A stretch of DNA of 64,000 bases from Alphaproteobacteria bacterium HGW-Alphaproteobacteria-4 (GCA_002842855.1 PHEE01000008.1:1-64000); one strand, 5' to 3'; positions 8,840 through 18,608 are shown, numbered from the stretch's first letter. A program made the numbers and translations. The notes: generated by a model not told the origin, from the sequence alone.

Positions 8840-9850
8840 CTAGCCGTGCGGGTCGATCAGTCGCGCCAGCACGCCCTCGCGGCTGATCATGCCGCCGCCT
8901 GCCACGTTCAATTCAGGCGACGTGGCAAGCAGTGCCATCACCGCGCGCACGGTGACGTCGGCTGCCACCTCGGGGGCGCCGGGGGCATGGCCGGGGTGCG
9001 CCACATCGGCAGCGGTCAGCACCCCCAACGGGTTCATGTGGGCCACGAAGTCGGCCACATAGGCGTTGGCGGGGGCGGCGATGATATCGCGCGCGGTGCC
9101 CGCCTGCACGACCCGACCGCCCTCCATCAAGGCAATTCGATTGCCGAGCTTGAACGCTTCGTCGAGGTCGTGCGAGACAAAGATGATGGTGCGCCGCAGC
9201 GTTTCCTGAAGCTCCAGCAACTCATCCTGTAACCGCGACCTGATCAGCGGGTCGAGCGCCGAAAACGGCTCGTCCATCAACAGGATCGGGGCGTCGGTTG
9301 CAAATGCGCGCGCCAGCCCCACACGCTGCTGCATGCCGCCGGACAACTCTCCGACCTTGCGCTCGGCCCAGTCGGCAAGGCCGACCAGCGCCAGCTGCTC
9401 ATCAACCTTTGCGCGCCGCTCGGCCACTTTCATGCCGGCAAGTTCCAGCCCGAGCCCGATGTTCTCGCGCACCGTCCGCCACGGCAAAAGCCCGAACGCC
9501 TGAAACACCATCGCCACCCGTGTCAGCCGCAGCCGCCGCAAGGTAGCGGCATCGGCGTGGGTGACGCTGACCATCTGGTCGCCGTCCGAAATCCGCACTT
9601 CGCCCCGGCAGACCGGGTTGAGCCCGTTGACCGCGCGCAGCAGCGTCGATTTGCCCGACCCCGAAAGCCCCATCAAAACCAGTATTTCGCCGGTGGCCAC
9701 GCTCAGGCTGCAATCATGCACCCCTAGTACCTGCCCGGTGGCAACCTTGATGTCTTCTCGGCTCTGACCCTCGTCCATCAGCGGCAGTGCTGCCTGCGGG
9801 TGTTCCCCAAACACGATCGAGACGCGGTCGAATTCGACGGCTACCGGCAT
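8840..9850 (-). CDS. choV: Choline ABC transporter ATP-binding protein
   Basis: A 336-residue ATPase of the proline/glycine-betaine/choline class: Walker A GLSGSGKSTLL, signature LSGGMQQRVGLARA, Walker B ILLMDEPFSALDP, then the H-loop (FVSHDLDEA). Residues beyond about 265 form a short regulatory tail rather than a full CBS pair. It energises import by ChoW and ChoX. ATG 9850 has a GGAG about 10 bases upstream inside choW; the TTG at 9856 is the less likely start. The choline assignment rests on ChoX features and the adjacent betIBA genes. Confidence 0.9.
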   Translation of the reverse strand: MPVAVEFDRVSIVFGEHPQAALPLMDEGQSREDIKVATGQVLGVHDCSLSVATGEILVLMGLSGSGKSTLLRAVNGLNPVCRGEVRISDGDQMVSVTHADAATLRRLRLTRVAMVFQAFGLLPWRTVRENIGLGLELAGMKVAERRAKVDEQLALVGLADWAERKVGELSGGMQQRVGLARAFATDAPILLMDEPFSALDPLIRSRLQDELLELQETLRRTIIFVSHDLDEAFKLGNRIALMEGGRVVQAGTARDIIAAPANAYVADFVAHMNPLGVLTAADVAHPGHAPGAPEVAADVTVRAVMALLATSPELNVAGGGMISREGVLARLIDPHG

Positions 9851-9852
9851 GC

Positions 9853-10683
9853 TCAACGCTCCATCCTGAGCATCCGGTCAAGGATGATCGCCACTACCAC
9901 GATGATGAAGCCCGCCTCGAACCCCAGCGATGTGTTGACCGAATTGAGCGCCCGCACTACCGGCACGCCAAGCCCCGAGGCGCCCACCAGCGCCGCGATC
10001 ACCACCATCGAAAGCGACAGCATGATGGTCTGGTTCAGCCCCGCCATGATCTGCGGCAGCGCATAGGGCAGTTCTACCTTCCAAAGCACCTGCCGCGGCG
10101 TGCCGCCAAAGGCGGTGGCGGCTTCCAGCAGCGGTTGCGGTGTCGAGACGATGCCCAGATGCGTGAGCCGGATCGGGGCGGGCAGCACGAAGATCACCGT
10201 GGCAATCAGCCCCGGCACCATGCCGATGCCGAAAAACACGATCGCCGGAATGAGATAGACGAAGGTCGGCAGCGTCTGCATGAGATCGAGCACCGGGCGA
10301 AGCGCCGCGAAAAGGCGCGGCCGGTGCGCGGCCGCAATTCCGATCGGCACCCCCACCGCCATGCACACGACGCAGGCCGAAAGCACCAGCGTCAGGCTTT
10401 CGGTGGTGGCCTTCCAGTAGCCCTGGTTGAGAATGAACAGGAACCCCGTCAGCACCAGCGCCGCTGTCCTCCAGTTGCGCTGCAAACCCCATGTGACCGC
10501 CACGAACAGCGCCACGGTCACCAGCGGGTTCGGCGTCTGCAACAGCCACAGGATACCATCGATCAGCGCCTGCATGACGTTCGAGATAGCGTCGAAAAAG
10601 CCGCCCGCGTGGGCTTTTAGCCAATCGAACACCAGCTTGGCGGTTCTGCCCACCGGCAACTTGTAGGCGGTCAGCCAGTCCAT
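9853..10683 (-). CDS. choW: Choline ABC transporter permease
   Basis: A 276-residue inner-membrane permease of the ProW/ChoW type, with about six helices and the binding-protein-dependent transport loop region (ALPQIMAGLNQTIMLSLSM, in part) near residue 215. The stop is two bases before the choV start, so the pair is translationally close. A GC-rich hairpin repeat separates it from choX upstream. Choline specificity comes from context: glycine betaine and proline permeases look similar. Confidence 0.88.
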   Translation of the reverse strand: MDWLTAYKLPVGRTAKLVFDWLKAHAGGFFDAISNVMQALIDGILWLLQTPNPLVTVALFVAVTWGLQRNWRTAALVLTGFLFILNQGYWKATTESLTLVLSACVVCMAVGVPIGIAAAHRPRLFAALRPVLDLMQTLPTFVYLIPAIVFFGIGMVPGLIATVIFVLPAPIRLTHLGIVSTPQPLLEAATAFGGTPRQVLWKVELPYALPQIMAGLNQTIMLSLSMVVIAALVGASGLGVPVVRALNSVNTSLGFEAGFIIVVVAIILDRMLRMER

Positions 10684-10708
10684 CCCTCACCCCCAAAACG
10701 GTTGCTGT

Positions 10709-10760
10709 GCGTCTTCAACGCGAAAATACCCCGGGGGGTCCGGGGGGCTGGCCCCCCGGC
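10709..10760. repeat. GC-rich hairpin repeat between choX and choW
   Basis: This near-copy of the 350-400 block carries GCGTCTTCAACGC, AAAATACCCCGGGGGG and a stem CCGGGGGGC (10740-10748) / GCCCCCCGG (10751-10759). It lies inside the transport operon, where it could cut read-through or protect mRNA ends so that the periplasmic binding protein is made in excess over the membrane parts. That role is inferred. Confidence 0.6.
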
Positions 10761-10773
10761 CCGCCCGAAGCTG

Positions 10774-11703
10774 TCACTTTAGCGCAGCCGTCACCGCCGC
10801 CAGCGCATCGCCACCGTTCTTGGTGGTCACCCCTGCCAGCCACGGCCCGAGCACCGCCGGGGTGTTGGCGAGCCAGGCCTTGGCCGCTGCCTGTGGCTCG
10901 ATGCCGTCATCAAGGATCGCGCCCATGATCTCGTTTTCCAGCGCCAGAGTGAATTCGAGGTTCTGCAGGAATGTGCCCGTATTGGGGCACTCGGTCGCAT
11001 AGCCTTTGCGCACGTTGGTTGCTACCTCGGCGCCGCCGAAGTCGGGGCCGAAGAAATCATCGCCACCCGCCAGATAGGTCATCGCGAAATTGGCGTTCAT
11101 CGGGTGCGGTTCCCATCCAAGGAAGATGATCGGCTTGGACGAGGCGTCGAACCGTTCAACCTGCGCCAGCATGCCCTGCTCCGAGCTCTCGACCAGCTCG
11201 AACCCTGCCAGTCCGAAGGCGTTGGCAGCGATCATGTCGAGGATCAGGCGGTTGCCATCATTGCCCGGCTCGATGCCGTAGATCTTGCCGTCGAGTGCGG
11301 CCTTTTGCGCCGCGAGGTCATCGAAACTGTCGATGCCGAGCGCGGCGCCCGCCGCGTTGGTGGCCAGCGTGTATTTCGCCCCCACCAGGTTCACGCGCAG
11401 CGTTTCCACCGTGCCGGCGTCGCGGTAGGGGGCAATGTCGGCCTCCATCGTTGGCATCCAGTTGCCGAGGAACACATCGACATCGCCCGTGGAAAGCGCC
11501 GAATAGGTGACCGGCACCGACAAGAGCTTGATATCGGTTTCATAGCCAAGCGCGTTCAGCACAAAGCTGGCAACGGCGGTGGTGGCGGTGATGTCGGTCC
11601 AGCCGACATCCGAGAAAATCACCTTGTCGCAGCCCGCGCCATAGGCGGGAACGGCGAGCACAACGCTGGCGGCGGTGGCGAGAAGGGCGGTCTTGATGTT
11701 CAT
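10774..11703 (-). CDS. choX: Choline ABC transporter substrate-binding protein
   Basis: A 309-residue periplasmic protein with signal peptide MNIKTALLATAASVVLAVPAYG. The body shows the ChoX features DVGWTDI (Trp in the cation-binding cage) near residue 36, DVFLGNWMP near 98 and FLGWEPHPMNANF near 200, which build the aromatic box for the trimethylammonium group. It is the first gene of choXWV, divergent from betI, with a palindromic operator candidate between them. This fits uptake of choline as betaine precursor or as a carbon and nitrogen source. Confidence 0.9.
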   Translation of the reverse strand: MNIKTALLATAASVVLAVPAYGAGCDKVIFSDVGWTDITATTAVASFVLNALGYETDIKLLSVPVTYSALSTGDVDVFLGNWMPTMEADIAPYRDAGTVETLRVNLVGAKYTLATNAAGAALGIDSFDDLAAQKAALDGKIYGIEPGNDGNRLILDMIAANAFGLAGFELVESSEQGMLAQVERFDASSKPIIFLGWEPHPMNANFAMTYLAGGDDFFGPDFGGAEVATNVRKGYATECPNTGTFLQNLEFTLALENEIMGAILDDGIEPQAAAKAWLANTPAVLGPWLAGVTTKNGGDALAAVTAALK

Positions 11704-11726
11704 GGTCGGCTCCCTGAGACGTTTTT

Positions 11727-11748
11727 GTTGATTGACGAGTCAATAAAC
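11727..11748. promoter_or_regulatory. Candidate BetI operator in the choX-betI gap
   Basis: A perfect palindrome ATTGAC-GA-GTCAAT (11731-11744) extends to GTTGATTGAC / GTCAATAAAC with one mismatch in ten. It sits between divergent choX (start 11703) and betI (start 11793), where a choline-responsive TetR-type repressor would control both operons. The family is known to bind such dyads; binding here is inferred. Confidence 0.7.
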
Positions 11749-11792
11749 TTGCCTGTAGCTCGGTTTGGCAAGTGTTATTTCACGAGGATGCC

Positions 11793-12371
11793 ATGCCCAA
11801 GCTTGGGGCCGAGCCTATCCGAAGGGCGGCGCTGGTGAAAGCCACCATTGAAATGGTGGGCGATTCCGGCTCGCTCGATGTGACCGTGGCGCAAATTGCG
11901 CGCCGCGCCGGCATGTCTTCGGCGCTGGCGCATCACTATTTCGGCTCGAAGGAACAGATCTTTCTGGCGGCAATGCGGTCGATTCTCAGTATCTACGCCG
12001 CCGAGGTGCGTGGTGCGCTGGCGGCGGCCGAGGGCCACCGCGGGCGGCTGCGTGCGATCGTGCGCGCTTCGTTCGGGCCGGGGTCGTTCCGGCGCGAGGC
12101 GGTGGGGGCCTGGCTGAATTTCTACGTTCTGGCGCAGACATCGCTCGAGGCGCGACGGCTTCTGGCGGTCTATCAGGGGCGGTTGCATTCGAACCTGATG
12201 CACGATCTGCGCCCGCTGGTCGGCCCGCGCGCGGCGGGCGTTGCGCGCGGCGTTGGCGCGCTGATCGACGGTGTCTACATCCGCGCCGCGCTGACGCCGG
12301 GCAATGCCGACCGGCGCAGCGCCGCGGTGCTGGTGCTGGAATATCTGGAACGCGAGATGGAGGGGCGCTGA
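11793..12371 (+). CDS. betI: BetI-type TetR-family repressor
   Basis: A 192-residue TetR regulator. The N-terminal helix-turn-helix reads [24 protein letters not shown], given here as its two parts (about residues 28-51), followed by a helical ligand domain with the [13 protein letters not shown] stretch seen in BetI. BetI represses choline-to-betaine genes until choline is bound. ATG 11793 follows GAGGA; the ATG of the longer frame (11772) lacks a good site. The stop TGA overlaps the betB ATG by one base, a typical coupled arrangement. Confidence 0.9.
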   Translation: MPKLGAEPIRRAALVKATIEMVGDSGSLDVTVAQIARRAGMSSALAHHYFGSKEQIFLAAMRSILSIYAAEVRGALAAAEGHRGRLRAIVRASFGPGSFRREAVGAWLNFYVLAQTSLEARRLLAVYQGRLHSNLMHDLRPLVGPRAAGVARGVGALIDGVYIRAALTPGNADRRSAAVLVLEYLEREMEGR

Positions 12372-13822
12372 TGCAGGCACAACCGAGGGCCAGCCATTTT
12401 GTCGATGGAAAATGGCTTGAAGATACCGCCGGGGAAAAGTTTGATGTGATCTACCCTGGCACCGGCCAGGTCATCGCGCGGCTGCATGCGGCAACCCCCG
12501 CGGTGATCGAGGCGGCACTGGCCAGCGCGGCGCGCGCGCAAGGCGCCTGGGCGGCGCTGCGGCCGGTGGAGCGGGGCCGCATTCTGCACCGCGCCGCGGC
12601 GATCATCCGGGCGCGCGGCGCGGCACTGGCGCGGCTCGAAACCCTCGACACCGGCAAACCGTTGCAGGAAACGCTTGTGGCCGACTGGCCTTCGGGGGCC
12701 GATGCGCTGGAGTATTACGCGGGTCTGGCACCGACGGTGACGGGCGAGACGATCCCGCTGGGGCGCGATTTTGTTTACACCCTGCGCGAGCCCTTGGGGG
12801 TGTGCGTCGGCATTGGTGCCTGGAACTACCCCAGCCAGATCGCCTGCTGGAAGGCGGCGCCTGCCTTGGCGCTGGGCAATGCGATGGTGTTCAAGCCGTC
12901 CGAGGTGACGCCTTTGGGCGCACTGCAACTGGCGGCGATTCTGGTTGAGGCGGGCTTGCCGCCGGGGCTTTTCAACGTGGTGCAGGGGATGGGTGCGGTG
13001 GGGGCGGCGCTGGTGGCCGATGCGCGCGTCGCCAAGGTATCGTTGACCGGGTCGGTGGCCACCGGGGCGCGGGTCTATGCCGCCGCCGCGGCGGGGATGA
13101 AGGCGGTGACGATGGAGCTGGGCGGCAAATCGCCGCTGATCGTGTTTGATGACGCGAGCCTGGAGGATGCGGTCGGGGCCGCGATGCTGGGCAATTTCTA
13201 TTCATCCGGGCAGGTCTGCTCGAACGGCACCCGGGTGTTCGTGCAAAGCGGCATCAAGGCGCGGTTTCTGGAGCGGCTCAGCGCGCGGGTGGCGGGTATC
13301 GTGGCGGGCGATCCGCTGGACCCGGCAACGCAATTCGGGCCGCTGGTCAGTGCGGCGCAGCACGCGAAGGTGCTGGGATATATCGACCGTGCAAGGGCTG
13401 AGGGCGCGCGGCTGATCTGCGGCGGCGGGCCGGGCAACGCCGGGCCGCTGTTCGTGCAGCCCACGGTCTTTGCCGATGTTGCCGACGCCATGGAGATTGC
13501 GCGCGAAGAGGTGTTCGGGCCGGTGATGGCGGTGCTTGATTTCGAGACCGAGGCCGAGGCGGTGACACGCGCCAACGCCTCGCCCTATGGCCTTGCCGCC
13601 GGGGTGTTTACCGCCGACATGGCGCGTGCGCATCGGGTAATAGGTGCGTTGCAGGCAGGCACCACCTGGATCAACGCCTACAACCTGACCCCGGTCGAAG
13701 CACCCTTTGGCGGTGTCAAGGGGTCGGGGATCGGGCGCGAGAACGGGCGTGCGGCGGTGGAGCACTATAGCCGGGTGAAATCGGTTTACGTCGGGCTGGG
13801 GCCGGTCGAGGCGCCTTACTGA
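12371..13822 (+). CDS. betB: Betaine-aldehyde dehydrogenase
   Basis: A 483-residue NAD(P)-dependent aldehyde dehydrogenase, the usual length for BetB. The catalytic Cys283 lies in [12 protein letters not shown] and the general-base Glu249 in MELGGKSP; the conserved WNYP and cofactor-fold motifs are present. It oxidises betaine aldehyde to glycine betaine in the cytosol, the second step after BetA. It is coupled to betI by a TGATG overlap and followed by a hairpin repeat before betA. Confidence 0.93.
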   Translation: MQAQPRASHFVDGKWLEDTAGEKFDVIYPGTGQVIARLHAATPAVIEAALASAARAQGAWAALRPVERGRILHRAAAIIRARGAALARLETLDTGKPLQETLVADWPSGADALEYYAGLAPTVTGETIPLGRDFVYTLREPLGVCVGIGAWNYPSQIACWKAAPALALGNAMVFKPSEVTPLGALQLAAILVEAGLPPGLFNVVQGMGAVGAALVADARVAKVSLTGSVATGARVYAAAAAGMKAVTMELGGKSPLIVFDDASLEDAVGAAMLGNFYSSGQVCSNGTRVFVQSGIKARFLERLSARVAGIVAGDPLDPATQFGPLVSAAQHAKVLGYIDRARAEGARLICGGGPGNAGPLFVQPTVFADVADAMEIAREEVFGPVMAVLDFETEAEAVTRANASPYGLAAGVFTADMARAHRVIGALQAGTTWINAYNLTPVEAPFGGVKGSGIGRENGRAAVEHYSRVKSVYVGLGPVEAPY

Positions 13823-13827
13823 GGGCG

Positions 13828-13880
13828 CCGGGGGCGCTTCGCCCCCCGGACCCCCCGAGGATATTTGGCCAAGGCAAGCC
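13828..13880. repeat. Hairpin plus GGATATTTGG repeat between betB and betA
   Basis: Stem CCGGGGGCG (13828-13836) / CGCCCCCCGG (13840-13849), then GAGGATATTTGGCCAAGGC (from 13857), nearly the same unit as each arm of the 8768-8816 palindrome. It sits inside the bet operon, so it may lower read-through into betA or act in mRNA processing. Confidence 0.6.
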
Positions 13881-13906
13881 TGACGCGGTCAGCAAGGATG
13901 GACGGA

Positions 13907-15565
13907 ATGGAAGCGGAATTCGTGATCGTGGGGGCCGGCTCGGCGGGGTCGGCAATGGCGTATCGGTTGGCCGAGGCCGGGCGCAAGGTGATTGTGATCG
14001 AGCACGGCGGCACCGATATGGGACCGTTCATCCAGATGCCGGGCGCGCTCAGCTACCCGATGAACATGGGGATTTACGACTGGGGGCTGAAGACCGAGCC
14101 TGAACCGCATTTGGGCGGCCGGGTGCTGGTGACGCCGCGCGGCAAGGTGCTGGGCGGGTCATCAAGCATCAACGGCATGGTCTATGTGCGCGGCCATGCG
14201 AAGGATTTTGACCATTGGGCCGAGCAGGGCGCGACGGGCTGGGGCTATGCCGATGTGCTGCCCTATTTCAAGCGGCAGGAAAACTGGCATGGGCAGGCCG
14301 ATGGCGGCGACGGCGCGTGGCGGGGGCACTCGGGCCCTTTGCATGTGACACGGGGGCCGCGGACCAACCCGCTCTTTGCGGCCTTCATCGAGGCGGGGCG
14401 GCAGGCGGGCTACCCGGTGACTGCGGATGTGAACGGCCACCAGCAGGAAGGCTTTGGCGCGATGGAGGCGACGATCTGGCGCGGGCGGCGCTGGTCGGCG
14501 GCCAATGCCTACCTGCGCCCGGCGATGAAGACCGGCAACTGCACCGTGGTGCGGGGGCTTGCGCTGCGGGTTGTGCTGCGCGAGGGGCGCGCGGTGGGGG
14601 TGGAGGTGGAACGCGCCGGGCGCGTCGAGGTGATCGGCGCGCGGGCCGAGGTGATACTGGCGGCATCCTCGCTCAACACCCCGAAACTGCTGATGCTTTC
14701 GGGCATTGGCCCGGCGGCGCATCTGGCCGAACATGGCGTGGCGGTGGTGGCCGACCGGCCCGGCGTGGGTGCGAATTTGCAGGACCATCTGGAGGTCTAC
14801 ATGCAGTTTGCGGCGCGCCAGCCAGTGACGCTGTTCAAATACTGGAACCTGATCGGCAAGGGCATGATCGGGGCGCAGTGGCTGCTGACCGGCAAGGGCA
14901 TAGGTGCGTCGAACCAGTTCGAGGCCTGCGCCTTCATCCGTTCGGCGGCGGGGGTGGACTACCCCGACATTCAATATCACTTCCTGCCGATTGCGGTGCG
15001 TTATGATGGCAAGGCGGTGGCCGAGGGCCACGGGTTTCAGGCGCATGTCGGGCCAATGCGGTCGAAATCGCGCGGCACGGTCAGCTTGCGCTCGGCCGAC
15101 CCGAAGGCAGCGCCGGTGATACGCTTCAATTACATGAGCCACCCGGATGACTGGGAGGAGTTCCGCCGCTGCATTCGCCTGACGCGCGAGATCTTTGCGC
15201 AAGACGCGATGACCGAACATGTGAAACACGAAATTCAGCCAGGGCAGGGGGTTGAGAGCGACGCCGAGATTGACGCATTTATCCGCGAGCACGCCGAGAG
15301 CGCCTTTCACCCTTGCGGCACCGCGCGGATGGGGCACGCCGACGACCCGCTGGCGGTGGTTGACCCGCAAGCCCGGGTGATCGGGGTGGCAGGGCTGCGG
15401 GTGGCCGACAGCTCGATTTTCCCGCGGGTGACGAATGGCAACCTCAACGCGCCTTCGATCATGGTGGGCGAAAAGGTGGCCGACATGGTGTTGGGGCGCG
15501 CGCCGCTGGCGGCGGAAAACGCCGAGCCATGGGTAAACCCCGACTGGCGCACCGCGCAGCGCTGA
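13907..15565 (+). CDS. betA: Choline dehydrogenase
   Basis: A 552-residue GMC-family flavoprotein: FAD-binding [20 protein letters not shown] at the start, the GMC signature around [19 protein letters not shown] (in part), and the active-site His in [10 protein letters not shown] near residue 470. It oxidises choline to betaine aldehyde at the membrane, passing electrons to the respiratory chain. ATG 13907 has AAGG nine bases upstream and gives the usual MEAEFVIVG start; ATG 13898 has its purines too close. Last gene of betIBA. Confidence 0.93.
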   Translation: MEAEFVIVGAGSAGSAMAYRLAEAGRKVIVIEHGGTDMGPFIQMPGALSYPMNMGIYDWGLKTEPEPHLGGRVLVTPRGKVLGGSSSINGMVYVRGHAKDFDHWAEQGATGWGYADVLPYFKRQENWHGQADGGDGAWRGHSGPLHVTRGPRTNPLFAAFIEAGRQAGYPVTADVNGHQQEGFGAMEATIWRGRRWSAANAYLRPAMKTGNCTVVRGLALRVVLREGRAVGVEVERAGRVEVIGARAEVILAASSLNTPKLLMLSGIGPAAHLAEHGVAVVADRPGVGANLQDHLEVYMQFAARQPVTLFKYWNLIGKGMIGAQWLLTGKGIGASNQFEACAFIRSAAGVDYPDIQYHFLPIAVRYDGKAVAEGHGFQAHVGPMRSKSRGTVSLRSADPKAAPVIRFNYMSHPDDWEEFRRCIRLTREIFAQDAMTEHVKHEIQPGQGVESDAEIDAFIREHAESAFHPCGTARMGHADDPLAVVDPQARVIGVAGLRVADSSIFPRVTNGNLNAPSIMVGEKVADMVLGRAPLAAENAEPWVNPDWRTAQR

Positions 15566-15625
15566 AACACTTGTTTGCCGCTGTATCGGGGCTACGCTTG
15601 AAGCGGCGGCAACAGGAGGCAGGCG

Positions 15626-16192
15626 ATGGATGACAAGGTGAAGGCGCTGGCCGAGCAGTTGATGCGCAAGGGCTATGACGAGTTGCCCGAACGCGACCAG
15701 CGGGTGCTGCGCCGGATCGCCGCGCGCACGGCAATTTCGCGCGACCTCAGCCTTGGCGGCGCAAAGGGCGAGCCGCTTGGTGCCTGGGTTGCCGACAGGG
15801 TGGCGCAGTTTGGCGGCTCGTGGACCTTCATCCTGATCTTCGCGGCGATGATCGTGTGCTGGGTGGTGCTGAACGCCTGGGCGCTGGCGGTGGCGCTTGA
15901 CCCCTATCCGTTCGTGTTTCTCAACCTGATCCTGTCGATGTTGGCGGCGCTGCAGGCGCCGATCATCATGATGTCGCAAAACCGGCAAAGCGAGAAGGAC
16001 CGGCTCGCGGCCGCGCATGACTATGAGGTGAACCTGAAGGCCGAGCTTGAGATCATGAGCCTGCACGAAAAGGTCGATGACATCCGCATGCACCAGCTCG
16101 AGCGGCTTTTTGCGCAGAACACCGGCCGGCTGGAGGCGATCGAGGCGCTGCTGCGGGCCGCCGAGGGGCGCGCGAGCGGGGACGCGCGTTAA
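15626..16192 (+). CDS. DUF1003 membrane protein
   Basis: A 188-residue protein of the DUF1003 family. A hydrophilic N-terminus (about 1-60) is followed by two adjacent helices (FILIFAAMIVCWVVLNAW and FVFLNLILSMLAALQAPIIM), then a charged, probably coiled-coil tail starting at the family motif MMSQNRQSEKDR. AGGAGG lies eight bases before the ATG. Function is unknown for the family. It stands alone after betA. Confidence 0.85.
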   Translation: MDDKVKALAEQLMRKGYDELPERDQRVLRRIAARTAISRDLSLGGAKGEPLGAWVADRVAQFGGSWTFILIFAAMIVCWVVLNAWALAVALDPYPFVFLNLILSMLAALQAPIIMMSQNRQSEKDRLAAAHDYEVNLKAELEIMSLHEKVDDIRMHQLERLFAQNTGRLEAIEALLRAAEGRASGDAR

Positions 16193-16237
16193 CCCAGCCC
16201 TACCATAGGTATTGACCTTGTACGCTGCATCCCCGAT

Positions 16238-16891
16238 ATGCAGCGAATGTTAAGGATTTGTTCACTTCTCGTTCTGGTTGTGCTGGCGGCCCCTTTGGGG
16301 GCGGAAACGCTGGCGGGTGTCGCGCGTGTGGTCGATGGTGATACGCTTGAGGTGGCGGGCGCGCGGATCCGGCTGCTGGGCATCGATGCGCCCGAAAAGG
16401 GGCAGCGCTGCACCGATGCGCAGGGCCAAGCGTGGGACTGCGGCGGGTTTGCCACCGCGGCGCTGGTGCGACTTGTAGCCCCCGGCGTGATCTGCGACGG
16501 CAACGAGCGCGACCGCTACAAGCGGTTGGTGGCAACGTGCCGCGCTGGTGGTGCCGACGTTGGCGCGGCACTGGTAGAAGGCGGCGCCGCCTTTGCCTAT
16601 GCCCGCTATTCGACCGACTACCTGCCCCACGAGGCGCGCGCCCGTGCCGCCGGGCGCGGTGTCTGGGAGGGGCAGGCCGAGCGACCCGAGCGGGTGCGGG
16701 CCTCAGGCGGTTCTGCCGCGGCACCCCAAGGTTGTGCGATCAAGGGCAATATCTCGGGCAACGGGCGGCTTTACCATCTGCCAGGCAGCCGTGGCTACGG
16801 CGCGACGGTGATTGCCACCGACAAGGGTGAGCGTTGGTTTTGCACCGAAGAACAGGCGCTTGCAGCCGGATGGGCAAAGGCGCGCGGCTGA
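16238..16891 (+). CDS. Secreted thermonuclease-like (SNase) protein
   Basis: A 217-residue protein with a signal peptide (to about residue 22, LAAPLGAET) and an SNase domain: VVDGDTLEVAGARIRLLGID with Arg and Asp in catalytic positions, DAPEKGQ, and the second Arg in NERDRYKRLVA. The C-terminal 50 residues (from GCAIKGNIS) form the extra-small domain often fused to these proteins, ending near a CTEEQALAAGW motif. Calcium-dependent cleavage of DNA or RNA outside the cytosol is expected. ATG 16247 is an alternative start; neither has a clear ribosome site. Confidence 0.85.
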   Translation: MQRMLRICSLLVLVVLAAPLGAETLAGVARVVDGDTLEVAGARIRLLGIDAPEKGQRCTDAQGQAWDCGGFATAALVRLVAPGVICDGNERDRYKRLVATCRAGGADVGAALVEGGAAFAYARYSTDYLPHEARARAAGRGVWEGQAERPERVRASGGSAAAPQGCAIKGNISGNGRLYHLPGSRGYGATVIATDKGERWFCTEEQALAAGWAKARG

Positions 16892-16892
16892 T

Positions 16893-16906
16893 TTGACCGA
16901 GGTCAA
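16893..16906. promoter_or_regulatory. FNR/FnrL-like box upstream of the DUF465 gene
   Basis: TTGACCGAGGTCAA is a perfect dyad of TTGAC-N4-GTCAA form and fits the FNR-family consensus TTGAT-N4-ATCAA with the C/G variant. It ends 61 bases before the DUF465 start. This would allow oxygen-dependent activation; binding is inferred. Confidence 0.6.
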
Positions 16907-16967
16907 GGCGGGGCGCAGGTGCGCGGGTCCATGATCGGCCCCGTGCAAAGCAAGAAAGGCCAAGGCC

Positions 16968-17207
16968 ATGCCCAACACCCCACACGAAATCGGTGAAGAC
17001 TTCCCCGGCGCGGCCGCGCGGATTGCAGCGTTGTCGGCAAGCAACGCGCAATTTGCCAAGCTGATCGCGGCCTATGACGAGGTCAATCAGGCAGTGAACC
17101 GCGCCGAAACCTACGAGGACCACCTGGAACAGCTTGCCGAAGTGGCGTTGCGCAAGAAACGCGCGGCGCTGAAAGATGAAATTGCGCGGGCGCTGGCGGC
17201 GGCCTGA
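16968..17207 (+). CDS. DUF465 (YdcH-like) small protein
   Basis: A 79-residue, highly charged helical protein of the DUF465 group, with the repeated pattern FAKLIAAYDEVNQAVNRAE and a K/R-rich stretch ALRKKRAALKDEI that ends most members. It is probably a short cytosolic coiled coil of unknown role. AAGAAAGG precedes the ATG. An FNR-like dyad upstream hints at induction at low oxygen. It converges with pccR. Confidence 0.8.
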   Translation: MPNTPHEIGEDFPGAAARIAALSASNAQFAKLIAAYDEVNQAVNRAETYEDHLEQLAEVALRKKRAALKDEIARALAAA

Positions 17208-17213
17208 CCTGCC

Positions 17214-18608
17214 TCAGGCGATGTCATAGGGCAACACGCCGCGATTGTCGGGATCGACCCGCAAGCGCCGTTCAAGCGGCGGCACCGAGCGCTGGTGGCA
17301 TTCGCGCCGCTCGCAGATCCGGCAAGAAATGCCGATCGGCTGATACGCGCGCGGGTTCGCAAGTTCCATGTCGTCGGCGTAGACCAGGCCGCGCGCATGG
17401 CTGACCTCGCAGCCAAGCCCGATCGCGTAGCGGCGCACAGGCGCGTGAAACGAGCCCCCGCTTTTCGAGACGTCGCGCGCCAGACACAGGTAGCGCACAC
17501 CATCGGGGGTTTCCGCCAACTGGCGCAGAAACCGCCCCGGCGTCTCGAAAGCCTGGTGCACATTCCACAAGGGGCAGGCGCCGCCGAAACGGGCAAATTG
17601 CAGCCGCGTGGCCGAATGGCGCTTGGTGATTGTTCCGGCCTGATCGACCCGCACGAAGAAAAAGGGAATGCCCTTGGCGCCCGGCCGCTGCAGCGTTGAA
17701 AGGCGGTGCGCGATCTGTTCGATACTGGCGCCGAAGCGGTCGGCGAGGCGTTCGAGGTCGTGTCGGGTTTCTTGCGCGGCAGCCTGAAAGGCGCGGTAGG
17801 GCAAGAGTGCCGCACCCGCGAAATAGTTCGCCAGCCCGATTTTGGCGATGGCGCGTGCGGTGTCGGATTGAAACCGCGCAAGGTCAAGCGTGGCCTCCAG
17901 CAGGTCGTGCTGGGTGATCAGCGCAACCTGATGCAACAGCTGAAACGCTTGCGTCGGTGCCCCCGCGCGGGTCGACAGCGTGAGCACGCCTCCCTCGTGG
18001 TGCCGAAGGGCTTCAATATCGGAAAACTGAACTTTTACCCCCCGCGCGCCCAGGGCGTCGGTGGCGCGAAGAATAGGATCCAGCCGCTTGCCATCAGGGC
18101 AGGAAAACCGCTCTGCCGCACGATCGACGGCGTCGAGGTAATTATCGCAATAGTGAAAGAAGTCGCGCACCTCTTCCCACGGCGAAGAAACTGATTGGCC
18201 GCCCTCGCGGCCCATCGCCTCATCAAGGCTGGCGAGCCTTTCGTGGCCCTGCCGATAGGCGCGGTGCAGTTCGAGAAACGCGCGCGCAAGGGCTGGTGCA
18301 TTCGATGCCGCCAGCCGCAGGTCGGCCAGCGGGGCGGTGGTGTCGGCAAATACCGGGTCGGCCAGCGCCTCGCGCATGTCGGAGACCAGACGCTCGGCAT
18401 CGCCCACCGAAAGCTCGGTGACATCGAGACCGAACTCACCCGCAAGCCCCAGCACCACGCTGGCGGAAACCGGGCGGTGGTTGTTTTCCATCTGGTTGAG
18501 GTAGGGCAGCGACACCCCGAGCCGGTCGGCGAACACCTTTTGCGTCAGCCCGAGCCGGGCCCGCGTTTCGCGCAGTTTGACGCCTGCATAGAGCTTTTGC
18601 GTGGCCAT
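17214..18608 (-). CDS. pccR: PccR-type short-chain fatty acyl-CoA regulator (ScfR family)
   Basis: A 464-residue regulator with an XRE helix-turn-helix at residues about 8-62 (ARLGLTQKVFADRLGVSLPY, in part), a middle ImmA/IrrE-like region (about 150-290) and a C-terminal DUF2083 domain ending in a Cys-rich segment (CRICERRECHQR). ScfR proteins sense short acyl-CoAs; PccR of Rhodobacter sphaeroides controls propionyl-CoA carboxylase genes. This copy lies close to pccB, pccA and methylmalonyl-CoA mutase. Two TTTGCAAA boxes lie just upstream of its own start, suggesting autoregulation. Confidence 0.88.
   Translation of the reverse strand: MATQKLYAGVKLRETRARLGLTQKVFADRLGVSLPYLNQMENNHRPVSASVVLGLAGEFGLDVTELSVGDAERLVSDMREALADPVFADTTAPLADLRLAASNAPALARAFLELHRAYRQGHERLASLDEAMGREGGQSVSSPWEEVRDFFHYCDNYLDAVDRAAERFSCPDGKRLDPILRATDALGARGVKVQFSDIEALRHHEGGVLTLSTRAGAPTQAFQLLHQVALITQHDLLEATLDLARFQSDTARAIAKIGLANYFAGAALLPYRAFQAAAQETRHDLERLADRFGASIEQIAHRLSTLQRPGAKGIPFFFVRVDQAGTITKRHSATRLQFARFGGACPLWNVHQAFETPGRFLRQLAETPDGVRYLCLARDVSKSGGSFHAPVRRYAIGLGCEVSHARGLVYADDMELANPRAYQPIGISCRICERRECHQRSVPPLERRLRVDPDNRGVLPYDIA

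Noticed and set aside
11731-11744. The choX-betI palindrome read as an FNR box
   Set aside because: The half-sites are two bases apart at the centre, not four, and the neighbouring gene is a TetR-type BetI, which better explains the dyad.
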